The notes: a model not told the origin generated them from the letters alone. Counted from the first letter of the stretch, positions 19,073 to 28,966 are shown. The stretch: 64,000 bases of DNA from Gammaproteobacteria bacterium (GCA_018222405.1 JAAFAI010000006.1:124001-188000); one strand, 5' to 3'. Translations and numbers: made by a program.

Positions 19073-22000
19073 ATGAAAAAACGAACTATTGTCGGCATGA
19101 GCCTGTTGCTCATGTCTTTCCATTCCATGGCCAAATCCGGCTACTACCGCGACCCGGACCTGCACGATAACCAGGTGGTCTTTACCGCCGAAGGCGACCT
19201 CTGGTTGCATGACATGACAAACGCAGCCACCCGCCGCCTGACCACCAATCTGGCGCAGGAACAGCAAGCGGTGTTTTCGTCAGACGGAACACAAATCGCC
19301 TTTACCGCTAACTATGAAGGCGCAACGGAAGTGTATGTGATCCCCACCGACGGGGGGCTGGCCAGACGGGTAACCTTTGAAAACAGCTACGTGTATTTGC
19401 AGCAGTGGACCGGCGACGGCAAACTGCTATACAGCACCAATACCCGGGTAGGCCCTACCAATAACTGGTCGTTAAAACAGGTGGATCCGGTTACCCTGAA
19501 TACCGAAGAGGTACCGGTTGCCGATGCCATTGAAGGCGCCATTGACGAAGCCTCTGCCACGCTTTATTTCACCCAGTTTGGCCTGCAGGTGTCCCGCGAC
19601 AACGCCCGTTATTATCGCGGCGGTGCCCAGGGTGAATTGTGGCGTTATAAGCTGGGCAGCCAAACCGAGGCGCTGCTGCTGACGGGCGCCCACGACGCTT
19701 CGGCTCGCGAACCCATGGTGGCTGGCGACAAGCTGTACTTTGTCAGTAATCAAAACGGTAACGACAACCTGTGGGTTATGTCGGCTTCTGGTAAAAACGC
19801 CAAAGCGCTAACCGATTTTCAGGACTTTCCGATTAAGCGGGCCAGCCTCGATAACGGCCGGATTATCTTTCAGCATGGCGCTGACCTTAAAATTTACGAC
19901 ATTGCCAAACGCAGTACCCGCACACTGGACATTGCCCTGAGTGGCGACTTTCCTCAGTTACGGGATAACTGGCTGACTAAACCCACCAAATACCTGACCT
20001 CAGTAGATTTTAATGCCGACAACAAACAGGTGATCCTCACAGCCCGCGGCCGCCTGGCCATAGCCAGCACCGACGGCAAACGCCTGGTGGAAATTGACAC
20101 ACCAACAGCTTCACGTTCCCGCAAGGCCATTTTAAGCCACGACGGTAAATGGGTGTATGCCATTAATGATGCCAGTGGCGAAATGGAGATCTGGCAGTTT
20201 GCTGCCGATGGTTCTTCCGAGCGCAAACAGCTCACCAACGGCGCTAGCATTAGCCGCTGGCAACTGGTGCTCTCGCCAGATGGCAACAAGCTTGCCTTTG
20301 ACGATTTTAACGGCGATCTGTGGATCCTTGATATCAACACGGGTGATACGCAAAAACTCTACTCCGGCCAGACCGAAATGAGTCCTTACGCCGATATCGT
20401 GTTTAGTGCCGACAGTCAGTTACTGGCGATTACCACCAGTAAGCTCGGCGATGAGCGTCAGCGCATTTATGTGCACAACTTTGCCGAAAACCGTGGCCAG
20501 GTGCTGACCAGCGACAAGTACAACTCCTATTCTCCGGCTTTTAGTCAGGACCAACAATGGCTTTATTTCCTGTCGGACCGGGAATTTACTCCCACTACGC
20601 GTTCACCCTGGGGCGACCGCAACATGGGCACCACCTTTGACCGCCGCACTCAGATTTTCGCCTATGCGCTGAAAGCCGATGCGACCTTCCCTTTCCAAAA
20701 GCCTACCGAACTGACGGCAAAGGCTGAACCGGAAGAAAGCAGCGAAAGCGAGGAGGCAGACAATGCGCCTGAGGCACCGCTTATTGACTGGGAGCAGTTA
20801 ACTAACAGACTTTGGCAGGTACCGGTAAGTCCCGGCAACTATAGCGACCTGACTGCCAACGCCAAATACCTTTATGTCAGGGATCAGGTTACCGAACCTG
20901 GCAGCAAACCGATGCTTAAGGCCATTGAACAAACACCACATCATAAAACCAGCACCTTTACGGCTGGCCTGAGCGGTTACAAACTCGGTACTGATGGCAA
21001 GAGTATGCTGGTGTTAAAACAAAGCAGCAATAACGATCAGATCTTTATTGTCGGCGCTGGCAGCAGTTTTCCTTCAGACACAACCGACCAGAAAGCTGAT
21101 GTGTCGGCCTGGAAATTACGCATCGATCCACAGCAGGAATGGCAACAACTGTTCCATGATGCCTGGCTGATGCACCGTGATTACTTCTATGACAAAGCCA
21201 TGCGAGGCGTTGACTGGGCAGCTATGAAAGAAAAATATCAGCCACTGGTAGCTCGCATTACCGATCGCGCCGAACTGAACGACGTGCTTGGCCAGATGAC
21301 TGGTGAGCTAAATGTGCTGCACTCACAGGTGTATGGTGGCGACACTCCGCAGGAGCCTGATCGTCCTGCGCCAGCCAGTTTAGGTGCCAATTTGCTGCAA
21401 ACCGATAAGGGCGTACAAATTGCTAGTATTTACCAGTACGACAACGAAGTGCCTGCCAAGGCCTCGCCGTTGTTAAAACCCGGTACTAACGCCAAAGAAG
21501 GTGACATTATTACCAGTATTAATGCACGCCCGATTAACACGCTGGCTGAATTAAATCAGGCATTGCTTAATCAGGCTGACCGTCAGGTACTGTTGGGCCT
21601 TAGCCGCAATGGCGAAGCGCTGCAAACCATTGTGTATCCGGTAAGTAACCGCACCGATGCCCGCCTGCGCTATCAGGACTGGACAACCCGTAACCGCCAG
21701 AAAGTAGAACAGGCCGACCAGGATATTGGCTACCTGCATTTGTACGCCATGGGTAGCAACGATGTGTCGGATTTTGCTCGCGAATTCTACGCCGCCTATA
21801 AAAAAGACGGACTGATCATTGATGTACGCCGCAATCGCGGCGGTAATATTGATAGCTGGATTTTAGAGAAGCTGCTGCGCAAAGTGTGGATGTTCTGGAC
21901 CAGCGGTAACCGCGAGCCTAATACCAACATGCAACAGACTTTCCGTGGACACCTGGTGGTGCTGGCCGATCAGTACACTTACTCCGACGGTGAAACCTTT

Positions 22001-22345
22001 ACCGCAGGCGTAAAAGCCATGGACTTAGGCCCGGTGATCGGTAAACAAACTGCCGGTGCCGGCATCTGGTTGCGTGGTCGTAACCGCCTGGTCGATAACG
22101 GCATGGCGCGGGTAGCGGAACTACCGGTATTCGCCGAGGATGGTCGGTGGATCACTGAAGGACTGGGGATTGCCCCGGACATTGAAGTAGACAACCTGCC
22201 TCATGCCACCTTTATGGGTGAAGATGCACAGCTGGATGCCGCGATTGAGTATCTGCAACAACGTATTAAGCAGCGCCCGGTAAAACCGCTAACGCCTAAG
22301 GCCTACCCTGGTGTGACTGAACCTGCGGATGACATTGAGCCGTAA
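19073..22345 (+). CDS. Tricorn-like S41 family peptidase
   Basis: A 1090-residue secreted protein. A signal peptide (MKKRTIVGMSLLLMSFHSMA) is followed by beta-propeller repeats of the tricorn/WD40-like kind (residues ~25-660, with SPDGNKLAF and SADSQLLAI blades). A PDZ domain and a C-terminal S41 catalytic domain come next. The tricorn tetrad can be placed as H750 in VLHSQVYGG, S971 and the adjacent Asp in TYSDGETF, and a Glu near TEGLGIAPD. It likely degrades peptides in the periplasm. The ATG at 19073 is preferred; a GTG four codons upstream is possible. It is a single gene. Confidence 0.92.
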   Translation: MKKRTIVGMSLLLMSFHSMAKSGYYRDPDLHDNQVVFTAEGDLWLHDMTNAATRRLTTNLAQEQQAVFSSDGTQIAFTANYEGATEVYVIPTDGGLARRVTFENSYVYLQQWTGDGKLLYSTNTRVGPTNNWSLKQVDPVTLNTEEVPVADAIEGAIDEASATLYFTQFGLQVSRDNARYYRGGAQGELWRYKLGSQTEALLLTGAHDASAREPMVAGDKLYFVSNQNGNDNLWVMSASGKNAKALTDFQDFPIKRASLDNGRIIFQHGADLKIYDIAKRSTRTLDIALSGDFPQLRDNWLTKPTKYLTSVDFNADNKQVILTARGRLAIASTDGKRLVEIDTPTASRSRKAILSHDGKWVYAINDASGEMEIWQFAADGSSERKQLTNGASISRWQLVLSPDGNKLAFDDFNGDLWILDINTGDTQKLYSGQTEMSPYADIVFSADSQLLAITTSKLGDERQRIYVHNFAENRGQVLTSDKYNSYSPAFSQDQQWLYFLSDREFTPTTRSPWGDRNMGTTFDRRTQIFAYALKADATFPFQKPTELTAKAEPEESSESEEADNAPEAPLIDWEQLTNRLWQVPVSPGNYSDLTANAKYLYVRDQVTEPGSKPMLKAIEQTPHHKTSTFTAGLSGYKLGTDGKSMLVLKQSSNNDQIFIVGAGSSFPSDTTDQKADVSAWKLRIDPQQEWQQLFHDAWLMHRDYFYDKAMRGVDWAAMKEKYQPLVARITDRAELNDVLGQMTGELNVLHSQVYGGDTPQEPDRPAPASLGANLLQTDKGVQIASIYQYDNEVPAKASPLLKPGTNAKEGDIITSINARPINTLAELNQALLNQADRQVLLGLSRNGEALQTIVYPVSNRTDARLRYQDWTTRNRQKVEQADQDIGYLHLYAMGSNDVSDFAREFYAAYKKDGLIIDVRRNRGGNIDSWILEKLLRKVWMFWTSGNREPNTNMQQTFRGHLVVLADQYTYSDGETFTAGVKAMDLGPVIGKQTAGAGIWLRGRNRLVDNGMARVAELPVFAEDGRWITEGLGIAPDIEVDNLPHATFMGEDAQLDAAIEYLQQRIKQRPVKPLTPKAYPGVTEPADDIEP

Positions 22346-22388
22346 CTAACCTTGCGCTGCTTTGTCTCCAGGGCAGCGCTTATCTATC

Positions 22389-23792
22389 CTACAAAACAAT
22401 TGCCGCCACCACTTTATGCAAAGAGAGCTCAGCGGAGAGTAAATCAACCTGCGCCTCAATGGCTTTTAATTTTGCCTTTAGCACACCCGACTCCCGGGCA
22501 TTCAGCTTAAACATATCACTGTCGCCGGCATCAAACCGTTTACGCTCAAGCTGCGACAAGGTTACCGCCAGCTCGGCGTTTTGCTGCTGCAGTGCCAGCA
22601 CTTCGTGGGCCTGTTGCCAGTAAGCATAGGCCTGTTCAAATTGCTGATTAAGCTGGTCCTGGGCCAGAGTGACTTCATACTCCAGCACCTTAAGTTTAGA
22701 GCGCATAGTCGCCTGTTCCGCTTTGGCTTTGCGGTTGCCCAGGGTATACGAGAACGTCAGGCCAATTTTACCTTCGGTTTCGGCCAGTGATGTCGGGCCG
22801 CTGCCCATATCTTTAGCTACCAGCGCCTTTACATCGAGCTTGGGCAATAACTGGTTTTCTGCCAGTCGAAACTTATTCTGTGTAACGCTCTGCTCCGTAC
22901 GCAGTACCGCTAACGCCGGATGTTGCATGATGGCACTACGCAGCCGGGCCGCCTGCGATGGCGTAATATTAAATGGCCAGTCAATATCTGCTGGCAGCGC
23001 GGCATCGCTGGCAATCACCTGTGACTCGCCATCACGATTACGCCAGTAGAAAGCCAGCGCCTGTGCCGAGGCGCGCTGAGTTTGACGCAATTGCGATAAT
23101 GCCAGCTTTTGTTCCAGAATACTGGCTTCAAATTCGGTGAGATCGACCTCGGCTAAATCGCCGCTTTTCAATCGGGTCGACAACCCTTCGCGACGGTATT
23201 TCAATGTACCGAGAAGCTCCTCCACCGCGGCAATTTTGAGGCTTACTTCGTACCATTTTAAATACTGACTGAGACCTTTATACAAAAAGTCATTCATGCT
23301 CAGGGCTAATTCAGCCTGGTACTGTTCAATGGCTAACGCGGCGTTACTCACCCCTACCCGACGCTTGTCGATACTACGGTTTTGCAGCAGCGACAGTGCA
23401 ACACCGATACTGGCCTCACCGCCTGATAAGGTATTGTACTGCTCCTCGTAAACCGGAAAGTCGCCGGTGGCTACGCGATACTCACTGATAAGCTTAGCGT
23501 TCATATCACCCAGTGGTTTGACAAAGCGCTGGGCCGCGGCAGAGCCATCGTAATAACCGGCTACCCGGCCACTGACATCCTGCTCAATGCGGCCGTCGAA
23601 CTCACTTTGGGCGCTATCCAGGCCGTAAACCAACTGGTTATTTTTCTCAGTCAGCACATTCACATACGGGTGCAATTTCTGCATGTTGTCGATAAGCGCA
23701 GGAACGGTTGGCAACACCTGCTCCGCTTCGAGCGACGTAACCGCCCCACCAGTAAGCGAAAGCAGTGCCACCGCTAAAATGCGTTTAGTCAT
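22389..23792 (-). CDS. TolC-family outer membrane efflux protein
   Basis: A 467-residue outer membrane factor with an N-terminal signal peptide (MTKRILAVALLSLTGGAVTS) and the long heptad-rich helices of the TolC/OEP fold in two halves (about residues 170-240 and 360-460). It should form the trimeric exit duct for the HlyD-type adaptor encoded 9 nt upstream. It is the last gene of the ABC-hlyD-tolC operon and converges on the tricorn gene. The substrate is not apparent, since no RTX toxin or peptide precursor gene is adjacent. Confidence 0.85.
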   Translation of the reverse strand: MTKRILAVALLSLTGGAVTSLEAEQVLPTVPALIDNMQKLHPYVNVLTEKNNQLVYGLDSAQSEFDGRIEQDVSGRVAGYYDGSAAAQRFVKPLGDMNAKLISEYRVATGDFPVYEEQYNTLSGGEASIGVALSLLQNRSIDKRRVGVSNAALAIEQYQAELALSMNDFLYKGLSQYLKWYEVSLKIAAVEELLGTLKYRREGLSTRLKSGDLAEVDLTEFEASILEQKLALSQLRQTQRASAQALAFYWRNRDGESQVIASDAALPADIDWPFNITPSQAARLRSAIMQHPALAVLRTEQSVTQNKFRLAENQLLPKLDVKALVAKDMGSGPTSLAETEGKIGLTFSYTLGNRKAKAEQATMRSKLKVLEYEVTLAQDQLNQQFEQAYAYWQQAHEVLALQQQNAELAVTLSQLERKRFDAGDSDMFKLNARESGVLKAKLKAIEAQVDLLSAELSLHKVVAAIVL

Positions 23793-23801
23793 TACGGCCC
23801 C

Positions 23802-24839
23802 CTACCAGCCTGGTGCCGACGAACTGGCCTGTGTGGCCGGTTTCTGAGGCGGGAAGTTATTTAGTTGCCGCCACAACTCGTAACCCAGGCGCACTTCTTC
23901 GAGCAGGATCCAGGCTTTCACCCGACTACCTAAGCGGGCAATGTTTTCCTCCGGCCAGGGCATCTCGGTTTCATCGGGCTTGATCCACACCTGAAACGCG
24001 CCGGTGGCATCCGCCACCGGCTCAACATAGGTTACCACACCACCGAAGGTACCAATGGCAGTGCCCGGCCAGCCACTAAACTGAAACACCGGCCAGCCCT
24101 CAAACTGCAGGCGGGCTTTTGCGCCGGGCTTCACCAGTGGCGCATCCAGCCCGCTAATGATCACCCGTACCGTACGCTCGGCGTTTTTCGGAATAAACTG
24201 CGCCAGCACATCACCGGCTTTCACAAAGGTTGAACCACCGCCATTAAATAAACGCAGGATGGTGCCATCGACCGGCGCAGTTTTGGTCATGGTAGCCTGA
24301 CGGGAGAGCACCATGGACACCTGATTAATATCCGCCAGCGATGAAGCCGCCTTGGCTTTTAGTTCCTGTACTTTGATAAGAGCCGCTTCCACATCCTTAC
24401 GCGACACCAGCCCCTGCTCCTGAAGTGCCTGCTGGCGTTGCAGGTTGCTTTCGGCATTAGCGACAGCGGTTTCGTTGGCCTGATGCGCCAGCCGTGTGGC
24501 CGCTAGTTGCGACTGCAGCTTTTCCAGTCGCTGAGCATCCACATCAATCAGGGTCACAATGGGATCGCCTGCTCTGACCTGCATACCCTCTCGTACGTGC
24601 CAGGTTTGGATCTGGCCATCAACCAGGGCTGAAATCGCCTGCATGCGATCCACCGGGTCCAGCGAGTCTACCGCGCCCGAGCCATGTGCGGTTTGGATCC
24701 ACGGCGTAAAGTAGAGTCCGGCCGCCACCACCAGTACTAAAAAGGCAATCACCCAACACACCACCTTATGGACGCTCGGAATAATTTGCGCAGGTAAGGA
24801 GGTGATATTTTGCATAAAACGGTTTTCTGCTTTACTCAT
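23802..24839 (-). CDS. HlyD-family periplasmic adaptor
   Basis: A 345-residue membrane fusion protein. One N-terminal transmembrane helix (about residues 24-46) is followed by a lipoyl half-motif (VDGQIQTWHVREGMQVRAGDP region). A coiled-coil hairpin (about residues 95-165), the second lipoyl half (KTAPVDGTILRLFNGGG) and a beta-barrel follow. The hairpin is short for a toxin exporter. It overlaps the end of the ABC gene by 8 nt and lies 9 nt before the TolC gene. Confidence 0.88.
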   Translation of the reverse strand: MSKAENRFMQNITSLPAQIIPSVHKVVCWVIAFLVLVVAAGLYFTPWIQTAHGSGAVDSLDPVDRMQAISALVDGQIQTWHVREGMQVRAGDPIVTLIDVDAQRLEKLQSQLAATRLAHQANETAVANAESNLQRQQALQEQGLVSRKDVEAALIKVQELKAKAASSLADINQVSMVLSRQATMTKTAPVDGTILRLFNGGGSTFVKAGDVLAQFIPKNAERTVRVIISGLDAPLVKPGAKARLQFEGWPVFQFSGWPGTAIGTFGGVVTYVEPVADATGAFQVWIKPDETEMPWPEENIARLGSRVKAWILLEEVRLGYELWRQLNNFPPQKPATQASSSAPGW

Positions 24840-26508
24840 GACCTTCTCCCTTGTTGTCGGTTGCGCTGTCTTCCACGTATAACACGTCCTGCAAATTTAA
24901 GGTGGCATTAAACACGCCTTTAAGGGGCATATTGGTAAAGTATAAAACCGTACAATCTAACCGGGCGATGCGTTCCAGCAAGCGCTCTTTAATGCTCTGC
25001 GGAATGGCATCGAAATGCTGATTGATCACCAGTACCTGCGGTTTAGAAAGTACAGCGGCAGCGAGTTTTAACAATAAAAACTCGAGCGGCTGCAAGGGAT
25101 CGCCAAGCACCGAAATACGCGTTGCAATACCGTCATCCAGATTATCAATCACTTCATCAAGGCCAACATATTCGAGGGCTTTACGCACCTCTGCTACCGT
25201 AGCCTCGGGTGCCGCCAGGCGCAGGTATTCTTCGATGGTACACTCCACAATCAGGGACCGGTCGAGCGTACTTACGGCCTGCCGTAATTCGTACATGTCG
25301 TAGTCGAATAAACTGTAATCGCCAAGCAGGATTTCACCCTTGGCCGGACGTTCAAAGCGCTTAAGAAAGCCCACTAACTGCTTTTGTACCCAGCTCTTGC
25401 GAGTAGTAATAAAGTACTTATGGCCCGCTTCCAGCGTGGCATCCAGGTAACAGCTGTCTTCAAAATGGCTCAGCGCCAGACGTTTAAACACCAGCTTGGA
25501 AGAAGATGGAATGCGTGCGCCGTCATCGTGGGTTTCTTCCTGGGGAATAACCAGTGCCGAGCCTATTTTTTCTGCCGCACCATACAGCTCGTAATACAGT
25601 TTTAGGTACTGGCTGAACCGCGAGATCCCAAAGAACACTGCCGACATAATCAACTCTGCCGCCACCAGCTGACCAATCGAGAGTTGCCCCTGCACGACCA
25701 GAAACCCGCCAAGGCCGAGCAAAGTAGCGCTGGCAAAGGCATACAGCAGCAGAAAGGACACCGCCTGGGAAAAGGTAAAGGTAAAGTGGCCCTTATGCTT
25801 GGCAATGTAGTTTTTAATAAAGCTTTCGGTATTGCGCCCGGCATAATCCATATGGTCGGAAGATTTAAAAAACTCATGGGCAGCGGCCACATCGTTTAAC
25901 CACTTGGCGGTATCGTATTTGGTTTGAGACAGTTCAATAGCAGTGCGTTTTGCACCCGGCCCCCATATTTTCCACACCAGGTACATCACCAGCAGAATTA
26001 TCATATTGAGGACAAACAGAAACGGGTGATAAAACGACACCAGGGTAAAACCCACAATGATTTGCAGCACCAGGGCAAACCCATCGACCATCAGTGACGG
26101 AATGTTTTTCTGCAATGTCATGATGTCGAAGTAGCGGTGGGTAATCGACGTGTTACGCCGCCCCTCAAAAAAGCTGTGGGGCGCCATGATGGTTTTAAGC
26201 CCGAGCTGAGAGACCAGCCGGGTATATACGCGGCGCTCGTAGTACTCCATCACCCGCATACGCAGCGCACTGAAAATGCCCGACACAAAAAGCGTTGTAA
26301 ACAGAATAGCTGCCAGAATCGTTACGGCGCGGATGGAGCCTATGTTGGCAATACTGTTGATCAGGGTTTGCACCGCAATGGGTACAGCAAGGGTGAGCAA
26401 ACTGATTGCCACACCATACACCGCTGCCACACCAAAAAATCCGCCCTCCGGCTTTAATAAGGAAACCAGGTATTTTTTGGTTTGTCGTAAATCGATGTTT
26501 TTTTCCAT
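24832..26508 (-). CDS. ABC exporter-like membrane protein with degenerate nucleotide-binding domain
   Basis: A 558-residue half-transporter with a normal exporter membrane domain (about six helices, residues 22-310). The C-terminal domain can be aligned to an ABC ATPase but has lost all its motifs. The Walker A slot (about 366-378) reads FITTRKSWVQKQL. The signature slot (about 470-476) reads DPLQPLE. Walker B (about 491-498) ends in VINQ rather than DE, and the H-loop reads FTNMP. The frame is intact and the gene heads an operon with HlyD and TolC partners, so it looks maintained rather than decayed. ATP hydrolysis by this protein alone seems impossible. Confidence 0.85.
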   Translation of the reverse strand: MEKNIDLRQTKKYLVSLLKPEGGFFGVAAVYGVAISLLTLAVPIAVQTLINSIANIGSIRAVTILAAILFTTLFVSGIFSALRMRVMEYYERRVYTRLVSQLGLKTIMAPHSFFEGRRNTSITHRYFDIMTLQKNIPSLMVDGFALVLQIIVGFTLVSFYHPFLFVLNMIILLVMYLVWKIWGPGAKRTAIELSQTKYDTAKWLNDVAAAHEFFKSSDHMDYAGRNTESFIKNYIAKHKGHFTFTFSQAVSFLLLYAFASATLLGLGGFLVVQGQLSIGQLVAAELIMSAVFFGISRFSQYLKLYYELYGAAEKIGSALVIPQEETHDDGARIPSSSKLVFKRLALSHFEDSCYLDATLEAGHKYFITTRKSWVQKQLVGFLKRFERPAKGEILLGDYSLFDYDMYELRQAVSTLDRSLIVECTIEEYLRLAAPEATVAEVRKALEYVGLDEVIDNLDDGIATRISVLGDPLQPLEFLLLKLAAAVLSKPQVLVINQHFDAIPQSIKERLLERIARLDCTVLYFTNMPLKGVFNATLNLQDVLYVEDSATDNKGEGHE

Positions 26509-26628
26509 TTCAATATTTATCCAACTAAAGATAAGAATGCAATATCATTTACTAAAAGCAATAATAAACCGACCACAAAAAAGAATAAAACTGTTATATT
26601 CTACTATAAACATCGAATTTTCCTTATT

Positions 26629-27522
26629 ATGCATCAATTAAATTATCATCATCTGTACTACTTTTACCTGATCGCCCGTGAGGGCAGTATCGCCAGCGCC
26701 GCTAAACTGTTGCATGTTACCCCGCAAACCGTTAGCGGTCAGCTTAGTACATTTGAGAAACAACTGGGTTATTCGCTGTTTGATCGGGTGAGCAAACGCC
26801 TCTACCTTAACAGTAAAGGTAAACTGGTTTACCAGCATGCCAGTGAAATATTTCAAAAAGGCGCCAGACTGGTTGAGGTACTCCATGCCGATAATGAAAC
26901 CATCGATCAGACTTTTGTTATAGGGATCACTGATGCCATCCCCAAGGTGCTGGCCTATGATTTTGTGCATTCCACCATGGCCTTGTCGAATAATGTACGT
27001 TTTATTTTCAGGGAAGGACCATTTGACTCGTTAATCAGTGACTTAGCGCTAAACCACGTGGATCTGATAATTGCCGACCGAGGGGTGGCGCCCGGCACTC
27101 AGTTAAATGCCAGCAGCTACTTTTTGGGTGAATCTCACTTAAGCTTTTTTGCCAGTCATGCACAGCTCAATCATCATCAGGATTTCCCGCGCTCGCTTAA
27201 CGGCGTGAGTTTACTGTTACCAGGCATTAAATCGGGCATTACCCTGGGCCTGACGAGCTGGCTTGAAGCTAATCAGCTGTTTCCTAAAGTTGTAGCGGAG
27301 TTTGATGACAGCGCGCTGCTTAAAGTATTTGGCAGCGAGGGCTTTGGCGTATTTTGCGCGCCATCGGCGATTGCTGACCACGTGGCAGATTTTTACAACG
27401 TGGCATGCATTGGCGAAATTGCCGATATTACCGAACGCTTTTATGCCATCACCGGCAAAAACCGTGCTCAGCACGTGTTGGTTAACAGTATTGTGGCCGA
27501 AGCAAAGACCCTGCTGGGCTAG
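26629..27522 (+). CDS. LysR-family regulator (NhaR-like)
   Basis: A 297-residue LysR-type regulator whose N-terminus (NYHHLYYFYLIAREGS, then TPQTVSGQLSTFEKQLG) is close to NhaR, the sodium-responsive activator of nhaA. The winged HTH spans residues 5-63, and the rest is a periplasmic-binding-like effector domain. No antiporter gene is nearby. It is instead divergent, by 120 nt, from the ABC-hlyD-tolC operon, which is its likeliest target. The intergenic region is AT-rich. Confidence 0.88.
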   Translation: MHQLNYHHLYYFYLIAREGSIASAAKLLHVTPQTVSGQLSTFEKQLGYSLFDRVSKRLYLNSKGKLVYQHASEIFQKGARLVEVLHADNETIDQTFVIGITDAIPKVLAYDFVHSTMALSNNVRFIFREGPFDSLISDLALNHVDLIIADRGVAPGTQLNASSYFLGESHLSFFASHAQLNHHQDFPRSLNGVSLLLPGIKSGITLGLTSWLEANQLFPKVVAEFDDSALLKVFGSEGFGVFCAPSAIADHVADFYNVACIGEIADITERFYAITGKNRAQHVLVNSIVAEAKTLLG

Positions 27523-27567
27523 ATTTAGCACAAACTCTTTTAAAAATTAGCCATCGGCAGCAACTAA

Positions 27568-27609
27568 GAATACGCGCGAGGCAGAATTGAATACGCGCGA
27601 GGCAGAATT
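27568..27609. repeat. 21-bp perfect tandem duplication
   Basis: GAATACGCGCGAGGCAGAATT occurs twice head to tail with no spacer. It lies in the gap between the LysR gene and the DUF1456 gene, just before a TATACT that could be a -10 element. Confidence 0.95.
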
Positions 27610-27751
27610 AACGTATACTGTTAAGCAGTGACGTGGCACTTTCCGCCACCTATATCGGGCCTGGCTGCCTCACTGGCTCATCCTGCTGCATGCAACACGC
27701 AAATGATCCCTGGCGTAACAGGCCTTCGACAACTTATAAGTCCCAATCAAT

Positions 27752-28429
27752 ATGAACCACAATGATGTTTTGCGCAGAGTGCGCTTCGCCCTGCGAATAG
27801 ACGATACCGCCGCCATTAATATTTTTCAGTTAGCTGGCTATAAAATGGATATTGAATATCTGAAAGCCAACATGCGAAAAGAAGAAGAAGCCGGTTACCT
27901 GCCCTGTCGGGACAGCGTGATGGCAATGTTTCTGGATGGTCTGATCATTAAAATGCGCGGTGCACAGTCTGATACGCCACCACCACAGCTGGCCAAGGGA
28001 GAGTTTTTAAGCAATAACGAAATTCTGCGCAAACTGCGAATTGCTCTGTCGTTTAGAGACGACGATATGCTGGAAGTGATGAAGCTCGGCAACTTCAATA
28101 TGAGTAAAGGCGAAATGTCGGCGTTCTTCCGTAAGCCCGACCATCGTAATTTTAAACCCTGCGGCGATCAGGTACTGCGGTATTTTCTACTCGGCCTGGC
28201 CCGCAAATTAAGACCCGATGTAGCTTCCCAGGTAACGGAAAATGGTGCACCGGTAAACTCCCCTGCAATCAAAAAATCGATGAAACAGAAAGTAAAGCCC
28301 AAGCGCCCGGGGGCAACTAATAAGCCCGATGAAAAACGTACCAAATCAGGTGGCCGCATATCTGTGTGGCACAAGCCGGGTGATAGTCAAAGTGCCAAAC
28401 GCCCGGCTAAACGCCGTAAGCAGGATTAA
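27752..28429 (+). CDS. yehS: DUF1456 family protein (YehS-like)
   Basis: A 225-residue protein with two DUF1456 repeats: residues ~1-70 (NDVLRRVRFALRIDD, AGYLPCRDSVMAMFLDGLI) and ~87-150 (NEILRKLRIALSFRDDD, KPCGDQVLRYFLLGLA). E. coli YehS ends after the second repeat at about 156 residues. Here a Lys/Arg/Pro-rich tail of about 65 residues follows, which could bind nucleic acid. Function is unknown. It lies 33 nt before the next gene on the same strand. Confidence 0.9.
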   Translation: MNHNDVLRRVRFALRIDDTAAINIFQLAGYKMDIEYLKANMRKEEEAGYLPCRDSVMAMFLDGLIIKMRGAQSDTPPPQLAKGEFLSNNEILRKLRIALSFRDDDMLEVMKLGNFNMSKGEMSAFFRKPDHRNFKPCGDQVLRYFLLGLARKLRPDVASQVTENGAPVNSPAIKKSMKQKVKPKRPGATNKPDEKRTKSGGRISVWHKPGDSQSAKRPAKRRKQD

Positions 28430-28462
28430 TCGCCGCCAGTTAAGCTATAACCATAACCTGTT

Positions 28463-28966
28463 ATGCCATTTACCCCTCTACACATGGGCCCGGGCCTGCT
28501 GATTAAAGCGCTGCTGCAAGGTAGCTTTAGTTTAATGGTATTTGGCTGGACACAAATTGTGATGGACGTGCAGCCGTTGTGGGTGATGATTGTGGGCCAC
28601 GGCCACCTGCACGGTTTTTCTCACACCATAGTTGGTAGTTCACTCATTACTATTTTTGCCGCATTAACCGGTAAGTATGTATCCGAGTTTGGTCTGAGGA
28701 TTATAGGAATCGCTAAGCCCGCGCAGCCTATAATCATTGCCTGGTGGGTGGCTTTTCTAAGCGCCTTTATTGGTAGTTACAGCCACGTAGGACTTGATGC
28801 CATTATGCATGGAGATGTCCAGCCCGCGTATCCGCTAACGCTAGCTAACCCAATACTAGGAATAATATCAGTGAGTACCCTGCACAAACTCTGCCTCTAC
28901 AGTGGTATGCTTGGAGCAGTGATATTTTATGTAGTGCATTGGCACACCCGCAAAAAGCATTATTAA
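28463..28966 (+). CDS. Membrane protein of the metal-dependent hydrolase (YdjM/DUF4184-like) type
   Basis: A 167-residue protein with four to five hydrophobic helices and conserved polar residues between them. The start MPFTPLHMGPGLLIKA, the GHGHLHGFSHT motif and SHVGLDAIMHGDVQP resemble the putative membrane-bound hydrolases that use His/Asp ligands. Several His and Asp in those motifs could bind metal. Biochemical function is not established for the family. It lies between the DUF1456 and VOC genes on the same strand. Confidence 0.7.
   Translation: MPFTPLHMGPGLLIKALLQGSFSLMVFGWTQIVMDVQPLWVMIVGHGHLHGFSHTIVGSSLITIFAALTGKYVSEFGLRIIGIAKPAQPIIIAWWVAFLSAFIGSYSHVGLDAIMHGDVQPAYPLTLANPILGIISVSTLHKLCLYSGMLGAVIFYVVHWHTRKKHY

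Noticed and set aside
27568..27609. Possible minimal CRISPR array
   Set aside because: Two directly abutting 21-bp units with no spacer and no cas genes. It is a simple tandem duplication.
27632..27652. Sigma-54 promoter suggested by TGGCAC at 27634
   Set aside because: The required TTGC at the proper spacing is missing (GCCA instead).
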